Shown here in pieces: positions 1 through 7,328 of a DNA stretch of 64,000 nucleotides (positions are counted from its first letter, which is position 1; every line of letters begins with the position of its first letter). This stretch comes from Vallitalea pronyensis (GTDB lineage Bacteria; Bacillota; Clostridia; Lachnospirales; Vallitaleaceae). Location of the stretch: NCBI RefSeq assembly GCF_018141445.1, contig NZ_CP058649.1, forward strand, positions 2,933,001 through 2,997,000, written 5' to 3'. Made by a program: the position numbers and the translations under genes. Under the pieces are notes generated by a model. The model was not told where the DNA came from. It was given only the letters and a program-made list of their open reading frames with translations, and searched no databases.

Positions 1-320
1 AAGGGACCATTAAGCTTATACCAACAGGATTAAAAATTGCATTACCATCGGGTTATGAGGCGCAGATTCGGCCAAGGAGTGGTTTAGCCCTTAAGTATGG
101 TATTAGTATGGCGAATACCCCAGGAACCATTGACGCGGATTATCGAGGTGAAATTAAGGTCATTATGATTAACTTAGGACAAGAAGATTTTATCGTTAAG
201 CATGGTGAGCGTATTGCTCAAATGGTTATTAACAAGATTGAGCAGGTAAGGTGGGAAGCTGTTGAAGCCTTAGATGATACGGAGAGAGGTGCAGGAGGTT
301 TCGGACATACTGGTAAATAA
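1..320 (+). CDS. dut: dUTP diphosphatase (dUTPase), 3' part
   Basis: Hydrolyses dUTP to dUMP and pyrophosphate, keeping uracil out of DNA and feeding thymidylate synthesis. The frame is open from base 3, so the gene begins outside the window; an internal ATG at 108 is not the start. Trimeric dUTPase motifs are seen in order: RPRSGLA (motif 2), [10 protein letters not shown] (motif 3, with the catalytic Asp), GERIAQMV (motif 4) and the flexible C-terminal [10 protein letters not shown] (motif 5). Motif 1 lies upstream of the window. The C-terminus is complete. The aldo/keto reductase gene follows 30 bp later on the same strand. Confidence 0.95.
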   Translation, partial: GTIKLIPTGLKIALPSGYEAQIRPRSGLALKYGISMANTPGTIDADYRGEIKVIMINLGQEDFIVKHGERIAQMVINKIEQVRWEAVEALDDTERGAGGFGHTGK

Positions 321-350
321 ATAGATACATATGACGAGAGGTGATAGTTG

Positions 351-1481
351 ATGCAATACCGTGAATTTGGAAAGACGAAGGAACAGGTTTCTGTATTAGG
401 TTTTGGTTGTATGCGTTTTCAAACAGATCATAAAAAAGATAATCAAATCCTAGAAGAATTAGCCATTAAACAATTGCGTTCTGCAATTGATATGGGCGTT
501 AACTACGTAGATACAGCTTATCCTTATCATGGTGGGGAAAGTGAACCGTTAGTAGGAAAAGCTTTACAAGATGGCTATCGAGAAAAAGTAAAACTTGCTA
601 CAAAACTACCTTGTTGGCTGATTAACTCAAGAGAAGATATGGACAAGTATCTCAATGAGCAACTTGAGAAATTACAAACCGATTATGTAGACTTTTATTT
701 GCTGCACTCTATGAACAAAGGTTTTTGGAAGCGGTTAAAAGAACATGATGTATTTGATTTTATAAAAAAAGCTCTTGAAGATGGTCGCATCAAGCATATA
801 GGATTCTCCTTTCATGATGATTTACCATTATTCAAAGAAATTGTAGATGCTTATGACTGGGATTTTTGTCAAATTCAATACAATTATTTAGATGAAGCTT
901 ATCAGGCAGGTTTGGAAGGTATGCTCTATGCAAGAGAACGTGGTCTAGGGATCGTCGTTATGGAACCTCTTCGTGGTGGTAGTTTAACGAAGGAAGTACC
1001 AGCTGATGTACAAGCTATATGGGATAAGGCTGACACGAAACGTTCACCAGCCGAATGGGCATTAAAATTCATATGGGACCGTCCAGAAGTTGATGTGATT
1101 CTCAGTGGTATGAATGACATGGCACATATTGAAGAGAATATAAAAGTAGCTAAGGAAACACTGCCCAATTCCTTATCAGATGCAGAAAAAGCCCTTATTG
1201 ATGAAGTAAAGGCAATTTACCAAAGTAAGATAAAAGTTAATTGTACGTCTTGTGAATACTGTTTGCCATGTCCCGTTGGCATTCATATCCCTGGAAATTT
1301 TGGACGTTACAATTATGCATCCATGTTTAGTTACGAAGAAGGTAAAAAAAGATATGAGCATCTTGATGCTAAAGCAAGAGCGGATCAATGTGTAAGTTGT
1401 GGCGAATGTGAGAGTAAATGTCCGCAACATATACCTATTAGAGAACGTCTAAAAGAAATGGCTGAATACTTTGCTGTGTAA
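351..1481 (+). CDS. Aldo/keto reductase with C-terminal 4Fe-4S ferredoxin-like region
   Basis: A 376-residue oxidoreductase of the clostridial aldo/keto reductase group that carries iron-sulfur clusters. The TIM-barrel part shows the usual tetrad context: Asp and Tyr in VDTAYPYHGG, Lys in LATKLP and His in LLHSMN. From about residue 298 there are two cysteine clusters, CTSCEYCLPC and CVSCGECESKC, each able to ligate a 4Fe-4S centre. Substrate is unknown. ATG 351 is preferred over TTG 348 because GAGGTG at 338 is better spaced from it. A bidirectional terminator lies directly downstream, so transcription probably ends here. Confidence 0.9.
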   Translation: MQYREFGKTKEQVSVLGFGCMRFQTDHKKDNQILEELAIKQLRSAIDMGVNYVDTAYPYHGGESEPLVGKALQDGYREKVKLATKLPCWLINSREDMDKYLNEQLEKLQTDYVDFYLLHSMNKGFWKRLKEHDVFDFIKKALEDGRIKHIGFSFHDDLPLFKEIVDAYDWDFCQIQYNYLDEAYQAGLEGMLYARERGLGIVVMEPLRGGSLTKEVPADVQAIWDKADTKRSPAEWALKFIWDRPEVDVILSGMNDMAHIEENIKVAKETLPNSLSDAEKALIDEVKAIYQSKIKVNCTSCEYCLPCPVGIHIPGNFGRYNYASMFSYEEGKKRYEHLDAKARADQCVSCGECESKCPQHIPIRERLKEMAEYFAV

Positions 1482-1501
1482 CTGCATAATAGAAAGTCTA
1501 T

Positions 1502-1547
1502 AAAAAGGCTGTCATGTACAATGGTTGTTGTACGTGGCAGTCTTTTT
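1502..1547. terminator. Bidirectional rho-independent terminator
   Basis: A 20-bp nearly perfect stem (1502-1521 with 1528-1547, some G-T pairs) is bounded by A5 on the left and T5 on the right. It sits between the convergent ends of the aldo/keto reductase and radical SAM genes, and can serve both. Confidence 0.85.
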
Positions 1548-1555
1548 ACTGACCA

Positions 1556-2245
1556 TTATCCTACACCAAAGTCTGTATTTAACCATAGTACTTCACATTG
1601 TGGCTTCTTATCTAATAACCATCTATAGTTTTCCTGAAACCACTTAATAAGCTGATAATCGGGTTTTATGGAAGTGGAATTTTCTGTATACACATTAACG
1701 GTAAAGTGCTTAAAGTGTTTTAAAGCAAGTTGTATATCGTTATTAATCATTTCTTTTGTTTGACCTTGTATACCTACCATAAGACACACCGATTGAAAAT
1801 ATGATTTTAATTCATCAATATGTGAATAATGAAATCCCTTATGAAGAATGTTTTCTCGAAAACCTGTATCAAAGGTTTCAAGACCTGTCTTAAACATAAT
1901 ATCTATACCAAAAAACTGACGCATATCCTCTAGTTTTTTTCGATAGATCCAATGAGCTTCTAGAAAAAGCTGCCTAATGTTTAACTTATGGACGACCTCT
2001 TTTATGGCCTGTAGCGTCACAGGTGGTAACTCAAAAACATTACCAGAATTAATCACCTCTAGTGTACCATATTGTCCTGTTATGTTGCCCAGTATCACTT
2101 GATTTGTCCGGTTTATTTCATCTATATCTAATGTATTATCAAGAATATAGTCGCAGAAGGTACACTTTCCCCACTTACAAGGGGTTGACTTTAACAAGAC
2201 TATTTCTCTTGGGTATTTTTTATTGATAACACTGTATCTTTCCAT
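1556..2245 (-). CDS. Radical SAM protein with CX4CX2C cluster motif, candidate queuine lyase (QueL-like)
   Basis: A 229-residue small radical SAM enzyme, essentially just the core barrel. The cluster motif near residue 26 is CKWGKCTFC, a CX4CX2C spacing instead of the usual CX3CX2C. Other family marks are LEVINSG, a conserved LEAHW segment, KTGLETFD, GIQGQTKE and a C-terminal NTDFGVG. From memory these are typical of a Clostridia family linked to queuosine salvage (QueL, which splits queuine to preQ1), but I cannot confirm this without a search. The first ATG of the frame is at 2257; ATG 2245 has the better ribosome site (GGTGAT). It follows the acyltransferase gene closely and may be co-transcribed. 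Confidence 0.7.
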   Translation of the reverse strand: MERYSVINKKYPREIVLLKSTPCKWGKCTFCDYILDNTLDIDEINRTNQVILGNITGQYGTLEVINSGNVFELPPVTLQAIKEVVHKLNIRQLFLEAHWIYRKKLEDMRQFFGIDIMFKTGLETFDTGFRENILHKGFHYSHIDELKSYFQSVCLMVGIQGQTKEMINNDIQLALKHFKHFTVNVYTENSTSIKPDYQLIKWFQENYRWLLDKKPQCEVLWLNTDFGVG

Positions 2246-2295
2246 ATTTATCACCATTCATTATTATAGCATATGCGTCAAGCGGATACACTTTA

Positions 2296-3366
2296 TCATG
2301 AAACATTAACATACGAATCTGCGGTACCAATAGGTCCATTGGTAATGCTATTCGCTCTTTTTCTAGAAAAGACATGACGTATGACAGCTATTAATTGACA
2401 AAAGTAGTAGGTACCTATGATGGTTAAAATGTAAAACAATAACATGCCACCAACGCTATTAAATAAGCTGACAAAGCCGATAATTTTTGTATAGGATCTC
2501 ACTAGAGATAGAATCAGCATATGGCTAAGATAGAAGTCAAAAGACATAGTACTCCATCCATGTATTCGTCGCATTAAGCCATTAGAGATCGGCTTGTTAA
2601 AATACTGATAGAAAAGATAAAAGCTAAGCATACTGTACAACATAACAGTAGGCTTAATGGAATACATATAAGTATCTGTTAATTTACTATCTGTAATAAG
2701 TATAATAAGACTTACTAACCATACAACCAAAACATACGAAGGTTTTATCTTTAGTAATTTTGATTGATGAGAAGCAAAATAAATACCAAAAACAAAATAA
2801 AACAGCCAAGTAGGAAATAATATGGTTACATGTTTAATGAAAGGATAAGGCATTATTGAAACACCTAGCTTATAGAGATAGATACCCAGTTGAAAGTAGA
2901 GGGAAATGACACCTGATACGATTAACATATGTTTACTATTTCCACGATTAAATTGTTTTTTCACAAAGGGGTAGATTATATATAACTGTATGATAATCAA
3001 TAAAAAGTATAAGTGATTATAACCTGTTAAAAGGATGTGGATGTAATCAAGCGTTAATAATTGGTCTAAATGATGCCTATTATTATAAATAAGGTAAATG
3101 ACAAGCCACAGGACATAAGGAATGACAATCTTGCGCAATTGTTTTGCATAAAAAGGAGTTAGTGATGTATGTTGTTTACAATGCATGTCTGAATACCATA
3201 AAAAATAACCGGACATCATAATAAAGATGGGTACACAATATCTAAAAAATTGATTAATAAGATAAGGAAACTCAAGATGTATGTACTGTCCAGTTACGTG
3301 AATCCCTAACACAGATAATGCGCAGATAATCCGCATCAGACCAAATGTTGGTAAAAACTTTTTCAT
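2296..3366 (-). CDS. Acyltransferase 3 family integral membrane protein
   Basis: A 356-residue polytopic membrane protein with about ten hydrophobic segments. The first helix carries Arg then IHVT (RIICALSVLGIHVT), as in the acyltransferase 3 family, where a conserved Arg and His line the active site. Relatives O-acylate cell-surface sugars such as peptidoglycan, teichoic acid or exopolysaccharide; the acceptor here is not evident. ATG 3366 is chosen because a GGGGGGAAG ribosome site precedes it; the longer frame to 3429 would add a hydrophobic leader without a ribosome site. Confidence 0.82.
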   Translation of the reverse strand: MKKFLPTFGLMRIICALSVLGIHVTGQYIHLEFPYLINQFFRYCVPIFIMMSGYFLWYSDMHCKQHTSLTPFYAKQLRKIVIPYVLWLVIYLIYNNRHHLDQLLTLDYIHILLTGYNHLYFLLIIIQLYIIYPFVKKQFNRGNSKHMLIVSGVISLYFQLGIYLYKLGVSIMPYPFIKHVTILFPTWLFYFVFGIYFASHQSKLLKIKPSYVLVVWLVSLIILITDSKLTDTYMYSIKPTVMLYSMLSFYLFYQYFNKPISNGLMRRIHGWSTMSFDFYLSHMLILSLVRSYTKIIGFVSLFNSVGGMLLFYILTIIGTYYFCQLIAVIRHVFSRKRANSITNGPIGTADSYVNVS

Positions 3367-3429
3367 TAGAACTTCCCCCCAGAAACTAAAAATATAAAAT
3401 AATAAAATATTTATGTACAATAATAGCAA

Positions 3430-3743
3430 ACATGTAACTCTTATGCAACAATAATCAATTGGAACTAATGGATTAACATGACTCGTGTTTAATGGGGATA
3501 CATTCCACTTAAGTAATAAATGATAATCGTATTTCCTTATTGTATGGGAATGTTTATGTGTGTTATATTAGGCTTAACTATTTACTCTAACTCTAATAAT
3601 TAGACATATACAACAAAGAGTAAGTGGACTACACCATATGAGGTTTTTATTTGTGGAATAATGATTACTTTCTATTCTTATATGATGTTGGTTAATCATG
3701 GGAGGAAGTAAAGGTACTATATGACATAGGGAGGAATTAATAA
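3430..3743. other. Intergenic region between divergent acyltransferase and rpiA genes
   Basis: About 314 bp with no open frame of note. A possible rpiA promoter is TTGTAT at 3540 and TATATT at 3564 (18-bp spacer). ACATTCC at 3500 and GGAATGT at 3547 form a loose inverted repeat around it. The rpiA ribosome site AGGGAGGAATT lies at 3728-3738. Confidence 0.4.
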
Positions 3744-4421
3744 ATGTCTGAAAAACAATTAGCCGGCGAAAAAGCAGTTGAATTTATACAAGACGGTATG
3801 ATCGTTGGGTTAGGAACAGGTTCTACGGCTGACTTCGCAACAAGAAAAATAGGTGAAAGGATTCACAATGGTTTAAACATAAAAGCTGTTGCAACGTCAA
3901 CTGCTACAGCTCAATTGGCAACAGCATTAAATATACCTATTGTAGACTTAAATGAAGTGGACAAAATTGATGTGACAATAGATGGCGCTGATGAGGTTGA
4001 TGTCACTTATACAGGCATTAAAGGTGGGGGAGGTGCATTGTTTTTTGAAAAAATGGTGGCTTCCATTTCTCAAAAAAATATCTGGGTGGTGGACGCTTCA
4101 AAATATGTTGAGCAGATTGGTAAATTTCCTCTACCAGTTGAAGTTTCGCCATTTGTCTACGCACATATCTATAATCAATTTCAAGACAAAGGCATGAAGC
4201 CTCAAATGAGGAAACAACAAAAAAAGTACTACCTTACAGATAGTGGTAACTATATTATCGATTTACATCTTAACACAATTAAGGAATCTAAGGAAATGGC
4301 ATCATGGCTTAATGCTATTCCTGGTGTTATTACACATGGTTTATTTATCAATACCGTTGATTTGTTAGTTATAGGAAATGGTTCTACAACTCGGATAATG
4401 GAAAATCAACGACACAAGTGA
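3744..4421 (+). CDS. rpiA: Ribose-5-phosphate isomerase A
   Basis: Interconverts ribose 5-phosphate and ribulose 5-phosphate in the cytosolic non-oxidative pentose phosphate pathway. The 225-residue length is normal for the family. Motifs seen: phosphate-binding GLGTGSTA near residue 22, the catalytic DGADEV loop near residue 81 and the following KGGGGAL. ATG 3744 has a strong AGGGAGG ribosome site. A 2H phosphoesterase gene follows by 71 bp. Confidence 0.95.
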   Translation: MSEKQLAGEKAVEFIQDGMIVGLGTGSTADFATRKIGERIHNGLNIKAVATSTATAQLATALNIPIVDLNEVDKIDVTIDGADEVDVTYTGIKGGGGALFFEKMVASISQKNIWVVDASKYVEQIGKFPLPVEVSPFVYAHIYNQFQDKGMKPQMRKQQKKYYLTDSGNYIIDLHLNTIKESKEMASWLNAIPGVITHGLFINTVDLLVIGNGSTTRIMENQRHK

Positions 4422-4492
4422 CAAAAATAATGCATTATAGGAAGGTTTTAAACTTAATAATAATAAAGATTTTACAATAAGGAGGCATTAAA

Positions 4493-4993
4493 TTGGAAGA
4501 AAAATTTTTATGTGTATTGGCTACATTTGATGAACAAACAACTAGACAAATGAAAGAAATAGAACAAGCCCTAAATGCAGAAGGGATTGTTGGACAGCAG
4601 ACACCTGATTTACCACACCACATTACATTAGGATACTTTGATACGAGCAGAGAAGAAGATATTAAACAGCTTCTTAGGGATGTTTCCAAAGAAACGGCAT
4701 GTTTCGATCTGGCTTTCAATCATGTAGGGTTATTTGGCTTGAAAGTATTGTTTCTAGCACCAGATGTAAATTATGCTTTACTTGATTTACATAAAAAATT
4801 TGAAAGAGAGTCTATAGAGAGTGAAAAAGGGTGGACAGCTCATGCAACAATTTTAATCGACAAACCTGAAATCATTCAAAAGGCACTACCATTAGTCGTT
4901 GAGAAATTTAATATGCTTAACGCCAGAGTCGAAAAATTGAATCTATATGCCTTTTTTCCGACACGTTTTATTGCAGAATATACTTTACAATGA
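4493..4993 (+). CDS. 2H phosphoesterase / 2'-5' RNA ligase family protein
   Basis: A 166-residue protein with the two HxT motifs that define the 2H phosphoesterase superfamily: HHITLG near residue 43 and HATIL near residue 121. Family members cleave or ligate 2'-5' linked or cyclic phosphodiesters, for example in RNA; the substrate here is unknown. Translation probably starts at TTG 4493, eight bases after AAGGAGG. It may be co-transcribed with rpiA. No terminator is obvious after it. Confidence 0.85.
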   Translation: MEEKFLCVLATFDEQTTRQMKEIEQALNAEGIVGQQTPDLPHHITLGYFDTSREEDIKQLLRDVSKETACFDLAFNHVGLFGLKVLFLAPDVNYALLDLHKKFERESIESEKGWTAHATILIDKPEIIQKALPLVVEKFNMLNARVEKLNLYAFFPTRFIAEYTLQ

Positions 4994-5328
4994 TCAATTT
5001 GCGATTTAGTTGTAAACGAAAAATTAAGTTATAAAAATATCATAAAAACCATTCTTTACCTGAAATCTAGCTATCACTAATTTATTGATTTATTATATAG
5101 GATTAATCTATGTATCGTATTATATAAATTATACATAATACATAAATTAAAACATCGAAATAATACAATAAAAATAGTCATTATATACAAAAAAATATAT
5201 TTGGAATATTCTTTTGTATTAATAAGAAAATATTCAACAAAAAAGAATTTTGATTAATCAATATATTGTTGCATTATATGAATTAGAATTGAAAAAAATA
5301 AATATATTAACAAAAATAAAATTATATA

Positions 5329-5357
5329 TTGAATAATACAAAATATTATTATATAAT
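5329..5357 (+). promoter_or_regulatory. Sigma-A promoter for the first secreted repeat protein
   Basis: TTGAAT at 5329-5334 and TATAAT at 5352-5357 are separated by exactly 17 bp. Predicted transcription start is near 5364, at the edge of the TCAAGCTTGA palindrome. Confidence 0.75.
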
Positions 5358-5364
5358 ACTGGTG

Positions 5365-5374
5365 TCAAGCTTGA
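5365..5374. promoter_or_regulatory. TCAAGCTTGA palindrome at the predicted transcription start (candidate operator)
   Basis: A perfect 10-bp palindrome placed 8 bp after the -10 box. The identical sequence recurs at 12321-12330 downstream of another promoter for a secreted protein. Recurrence at matching positions suggests a shared repressor site; the regulator is unknown. Confidence 0.4.
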
Positions 5375-5402
5375 TAAATATATGAAAAATGAGGATGTTA
5401 TT

Positions 5403-5753
5403 ATGATTAAGAAAATTTCAATAATCATGGCATGTGTACTTTTGACTATACTTCCAATGAATAATGCCGTACAAGCACAGAGTAGCTTTAATACGTCACA
5501 TTACGAATTACAATTAGAATATGCAAATCGTGGTCCACAATTTGGAGATACTAGAACGGTTAGCGTTAGTAGTCCAGTACCTTCTGGTTGGGTTATTACT
5601 TGGAAGGGATATAGCTCTATGACCATTAAATATGTTGTTGGTGCGTCTTATGGATATAGCCTGACCGTCAGCGTTGATAGTCCAGTACCACCTAATTGGA
5701 TTATTACTTGGAAGGGCTATAGTTCAATGACCATTGAGTACGTAGGCAATTAA
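5403..5753 (+). CDS. Small secreted protein with two internal SPVPxxW repeats (paralogue 1)
   Basis: Family not recognised. A 116-residue precursor with a signal peptide (about residues 1-26, ending AVQAQ). The mature part has two imperfect 30-residue repeats at about 49-79 and 85-114, each with TVSV, SPVP, a WxITWKGY core and an SSMTIxYV end. The pattern suggests a small beta-rich extracellular module. ATG 5403 has GAGG at 5391-5394; the longer frame from 5382 lacks a ribosome site. A close paralogue follows by 78 bp, so the pair arose by tandem gene duplication on top of internal duplication. A strong promoter and palindrome precede it. Confidence 0.75.
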   Translation: MIKKISIIMACVLLTILPMNNAVQAQSSFNTSHYELQLEYANRGPQFGDTRTVSVSSPVPSGWVITWKGYSSMTIKYVVGASYGYSLTVSVDSPVPPNWIITWKGYSSMTIEYVGN

Positions 5754-5831
5754 AGAGATTTAATTTGAGAGTTTGTAAAGATAAAATGAAGTAAATTATA
5801 CCACATTATTGTGTATAAGGAGGAATTTTAT

Positions 5832-6170
5832 ATGATTAAAAAAACAGCACTCATTATGGCATGCTTACTTATGGTAGGTCTTACATTTAACAATACGGTA
5901 CAAGCACAGACAAGTGTTAGCGAAGAATTACAAACAGAAAGTACAAATTACCGAGCATCATTTGGTGATAAAAGGATAGTCAGTATAGGTAGCCCAGTAC
6001 CTTCTGGTTGGGTGATTACATGGAAGGCAGCATACTCCATGCAGATTCAATACGTTGTTGGTGCCCCTGTAGGTTATTCCTTAACAGTTAGTAAGGATAG
6101 TCCAGTACCTCATGGTTGGGTGATTGAATGGAAGTCAATTTATTCAATGGGGATTGAATATGTAGGGTAA
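5832..6170 (+). CDS. Small secreted protein with two internal SPVPxxW repeats (paralogue 2)
   Basis: A 112-residue paralogue of the preceding gene; function unknown. Signal peptide residues 1-26 (again ending TVQAQ) are followed by two repeats at about 45-77 and 81-111 with SPVPSGW and SPVPHGW cores and YSM-containing ends. The second repeat has lost the GYSS element of paralogue 1. ATG 5832 is preceded by AAGGAGGAATTT. Probably in one transcript with paralogue 1; a hairpin terminator lies about 110 bp downstream. Confidence 0.75.
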   Translation: MIKKTALIMACLLMVGLTFNNTVQAQTSVSEELQTESTNYRASFGDKRIVSIGSPVPSGWVITWKAAYSMQIQYVVGAPVGYSLTVSKDSPVPHGWVIEWKSIYSMGIEYVG

Positions 6171-6279
6171 TATACTTTAAAATTAACATAAAAATAATGA
6201 AATGATTATTTGTATATAATAAAGAGTCTATCTATTGAGCTGAAACCTGAATGGTAGACAGTTAAGTATACAACAGTTT

Positions 6280-6320
6280 GGGACTGAATTCTGTATTTCA
6301 CTGGATTCAGCCCCTTTACT
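6280..6320 (+). terminator. Rho-independent terminator
   Basis: A 12-bp stem (6280-6291 with 6303-6314, one mismatch and one G-T pair) is followed by TTTACTTTTA. It closes the secreted-repeat-protein pair. Confidence 0.7.
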
Positions 6321-6463
6321 TTTACATTAATTCTTTTTCTGCAACAAAACCACTTCATCTAGCGATTCATAAAATGGATCATATAAAAGGTAAATTTAAT
6401 ACATTGGGAATTCACTATATGTCTGATAAGATATTAATTATATAAAAAAGGAGAAAAAAATAT

Positions 6464-6898
6464 ATGAAAAAGTTTTTAGTGATGTTATGTGTAGTATGCA
6501 TGGTATTTTCTATGGGGACAGTTGCGTTTGCGGGTTTAGAACCGAATGACACTATGGATAATGCAACTTACATAGGTAAAGATAACAACCTTAGGATGTG
6601 GGGAATAGTTAGTTCTGTAGATTTAGAGGATTGGTGGTATTTTTATGTAAATGACTCATCACCATCTAGCCTGACATTGGCTTGGATACCTGAAGGTCAA
6701 GAGACTTTTAGTGCCGATCTATACTTATATGATGAGGGGGGAAGTCTACTTGTGAAAGCACCCTTCTGGTCCTATAATTCCCGTTTGATTCGAGATTATT
6801 ACTTGCGCGCAGGTAGAAAGTATTATTTAAGAGTAGAGTATACCTCTGGAAGCCTTACTCACAGTCCTTATGGTTTGATTATAAGTCCGAGTCTGTAA
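6464..6898 (+). CDS. Secreted single-domain protein of the bacterial pre-peptidase C-terminal (PPC) type
   Basis: A 144-residue precursor with a clear signal peptide ending VAFAG (about residue 24). The mature part reads as one PPC-type beta-sandwich: EPNDTMDNAT start, GIVSSVDLEDWW strand, SADLYLYDEGG centre, then AGRKYYLRVEY and PYGL at the end. PPC domains are normally appended to secreted peptidases, where they bind substrate or are removed on maturation; here the domain stands alone with no protease. ATG 6464 follows AAAGGAG. It has its own downstream terminator. Confidence 0.78.
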   Translation: MKKFLVMLCVVCMVFSMGTVAFAGLEPNDTMDNATYIGKDNNLRMWGIVSSVDLEDWWYFYVNDSSPSSLTLAWIPEGQETFSADLYLYDEGGSLLVKAPFWSYNSRLIRDYYLRAGRKYYLRVEYTSGSLTHSPYGLIISPSL

Positions 6899-7328
6899 AA
6901 GGTTGTTCAACAATTAGTAAATTGATTTGATAAACCAAGATAAAAGCATTACTTAATACATAAAGATCTTCTGAAAGGAAGGTCTTTTATATGTTTGTTC
7001 ATTTTTGAGACAATAATAGCCCATTAAGAACGGAAAAGAAATATTAAAGGGTTCAACTACTACCACTGCTTTACCAATTAATAGAATCATTAAACTGTCA
7101 TCTTTTTGACATTGAACGTCCTCACATTCCACATAGTAGGTTCAAAGATAAAAACCAAGAATATAAAGGATTGATAATAACAAACTATAAAATACAAATA
7201 TTAATAATATTATGTAGAAAAGCAATAACACTTAATTATACTATTAAAAAACAGTATTTATAAGTCTATATATTATTGGAATATAATGGTAACATTTTAG
7301 TAATTCACATACTAAGGAGGAACATAAA
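6899..7328. other. Intergenic region before the Kelch protein gene
   Basis: About 430 bp. It holds the terminator at 6962-6990, then AT-rich DNA. A frame free of stops for about 50 codons near 7053-7200 was examined and is not convincing. A TATAAT at 7282-7287 may be the -10 box of the Kelch gene, with no good -35. The Kelch ribosome site AAGGAGG is at 7314. Confidence 0.5.
6962..6990 (+). terminator. Rho-independent terminator of the PPC-domain gene
   Basis: AAAGATCTTC at 6962-6971 pairs with GAAGGTCTTT at 6978-6987 around a six-base loop, with a short T run after it. Confidence 0.75.

Larger units (their letters stand above)
4994..5402. other. AT-rich intergenic leader of the secreted-repeat-protein genes
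   Basis: About 400 bp of very AT-rich DNA without a plausible gene. It marks the left edge of the accessory stretch. Its right end carries a strong promoter and a palindrome, annotated separately. Confidence 0.6.

Noticed and set aside
926..1430. Minus-strand frames opposite the aldo/keto reductase
   Set aside because: They mirror a confidently identified gene and show low-complexity or non-protein composition; treated as shadows, like other opposite-strand frames under real genes.
2258..2295. TTGACG and TATAAT motifs upstream of the radical SAM gene on the minus strand
   Set aside because: Only about 7 bp apart, too close for a sigma-A promoter.
7053..7200. Stop-free plus-strand frame of about 50 codons before the Kelch gene, reading somewhat protein-like
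   Set aside because: No start codon with a ribosome site, closed by stops at both ends, and within AT-rich spacer; no family resemblance.
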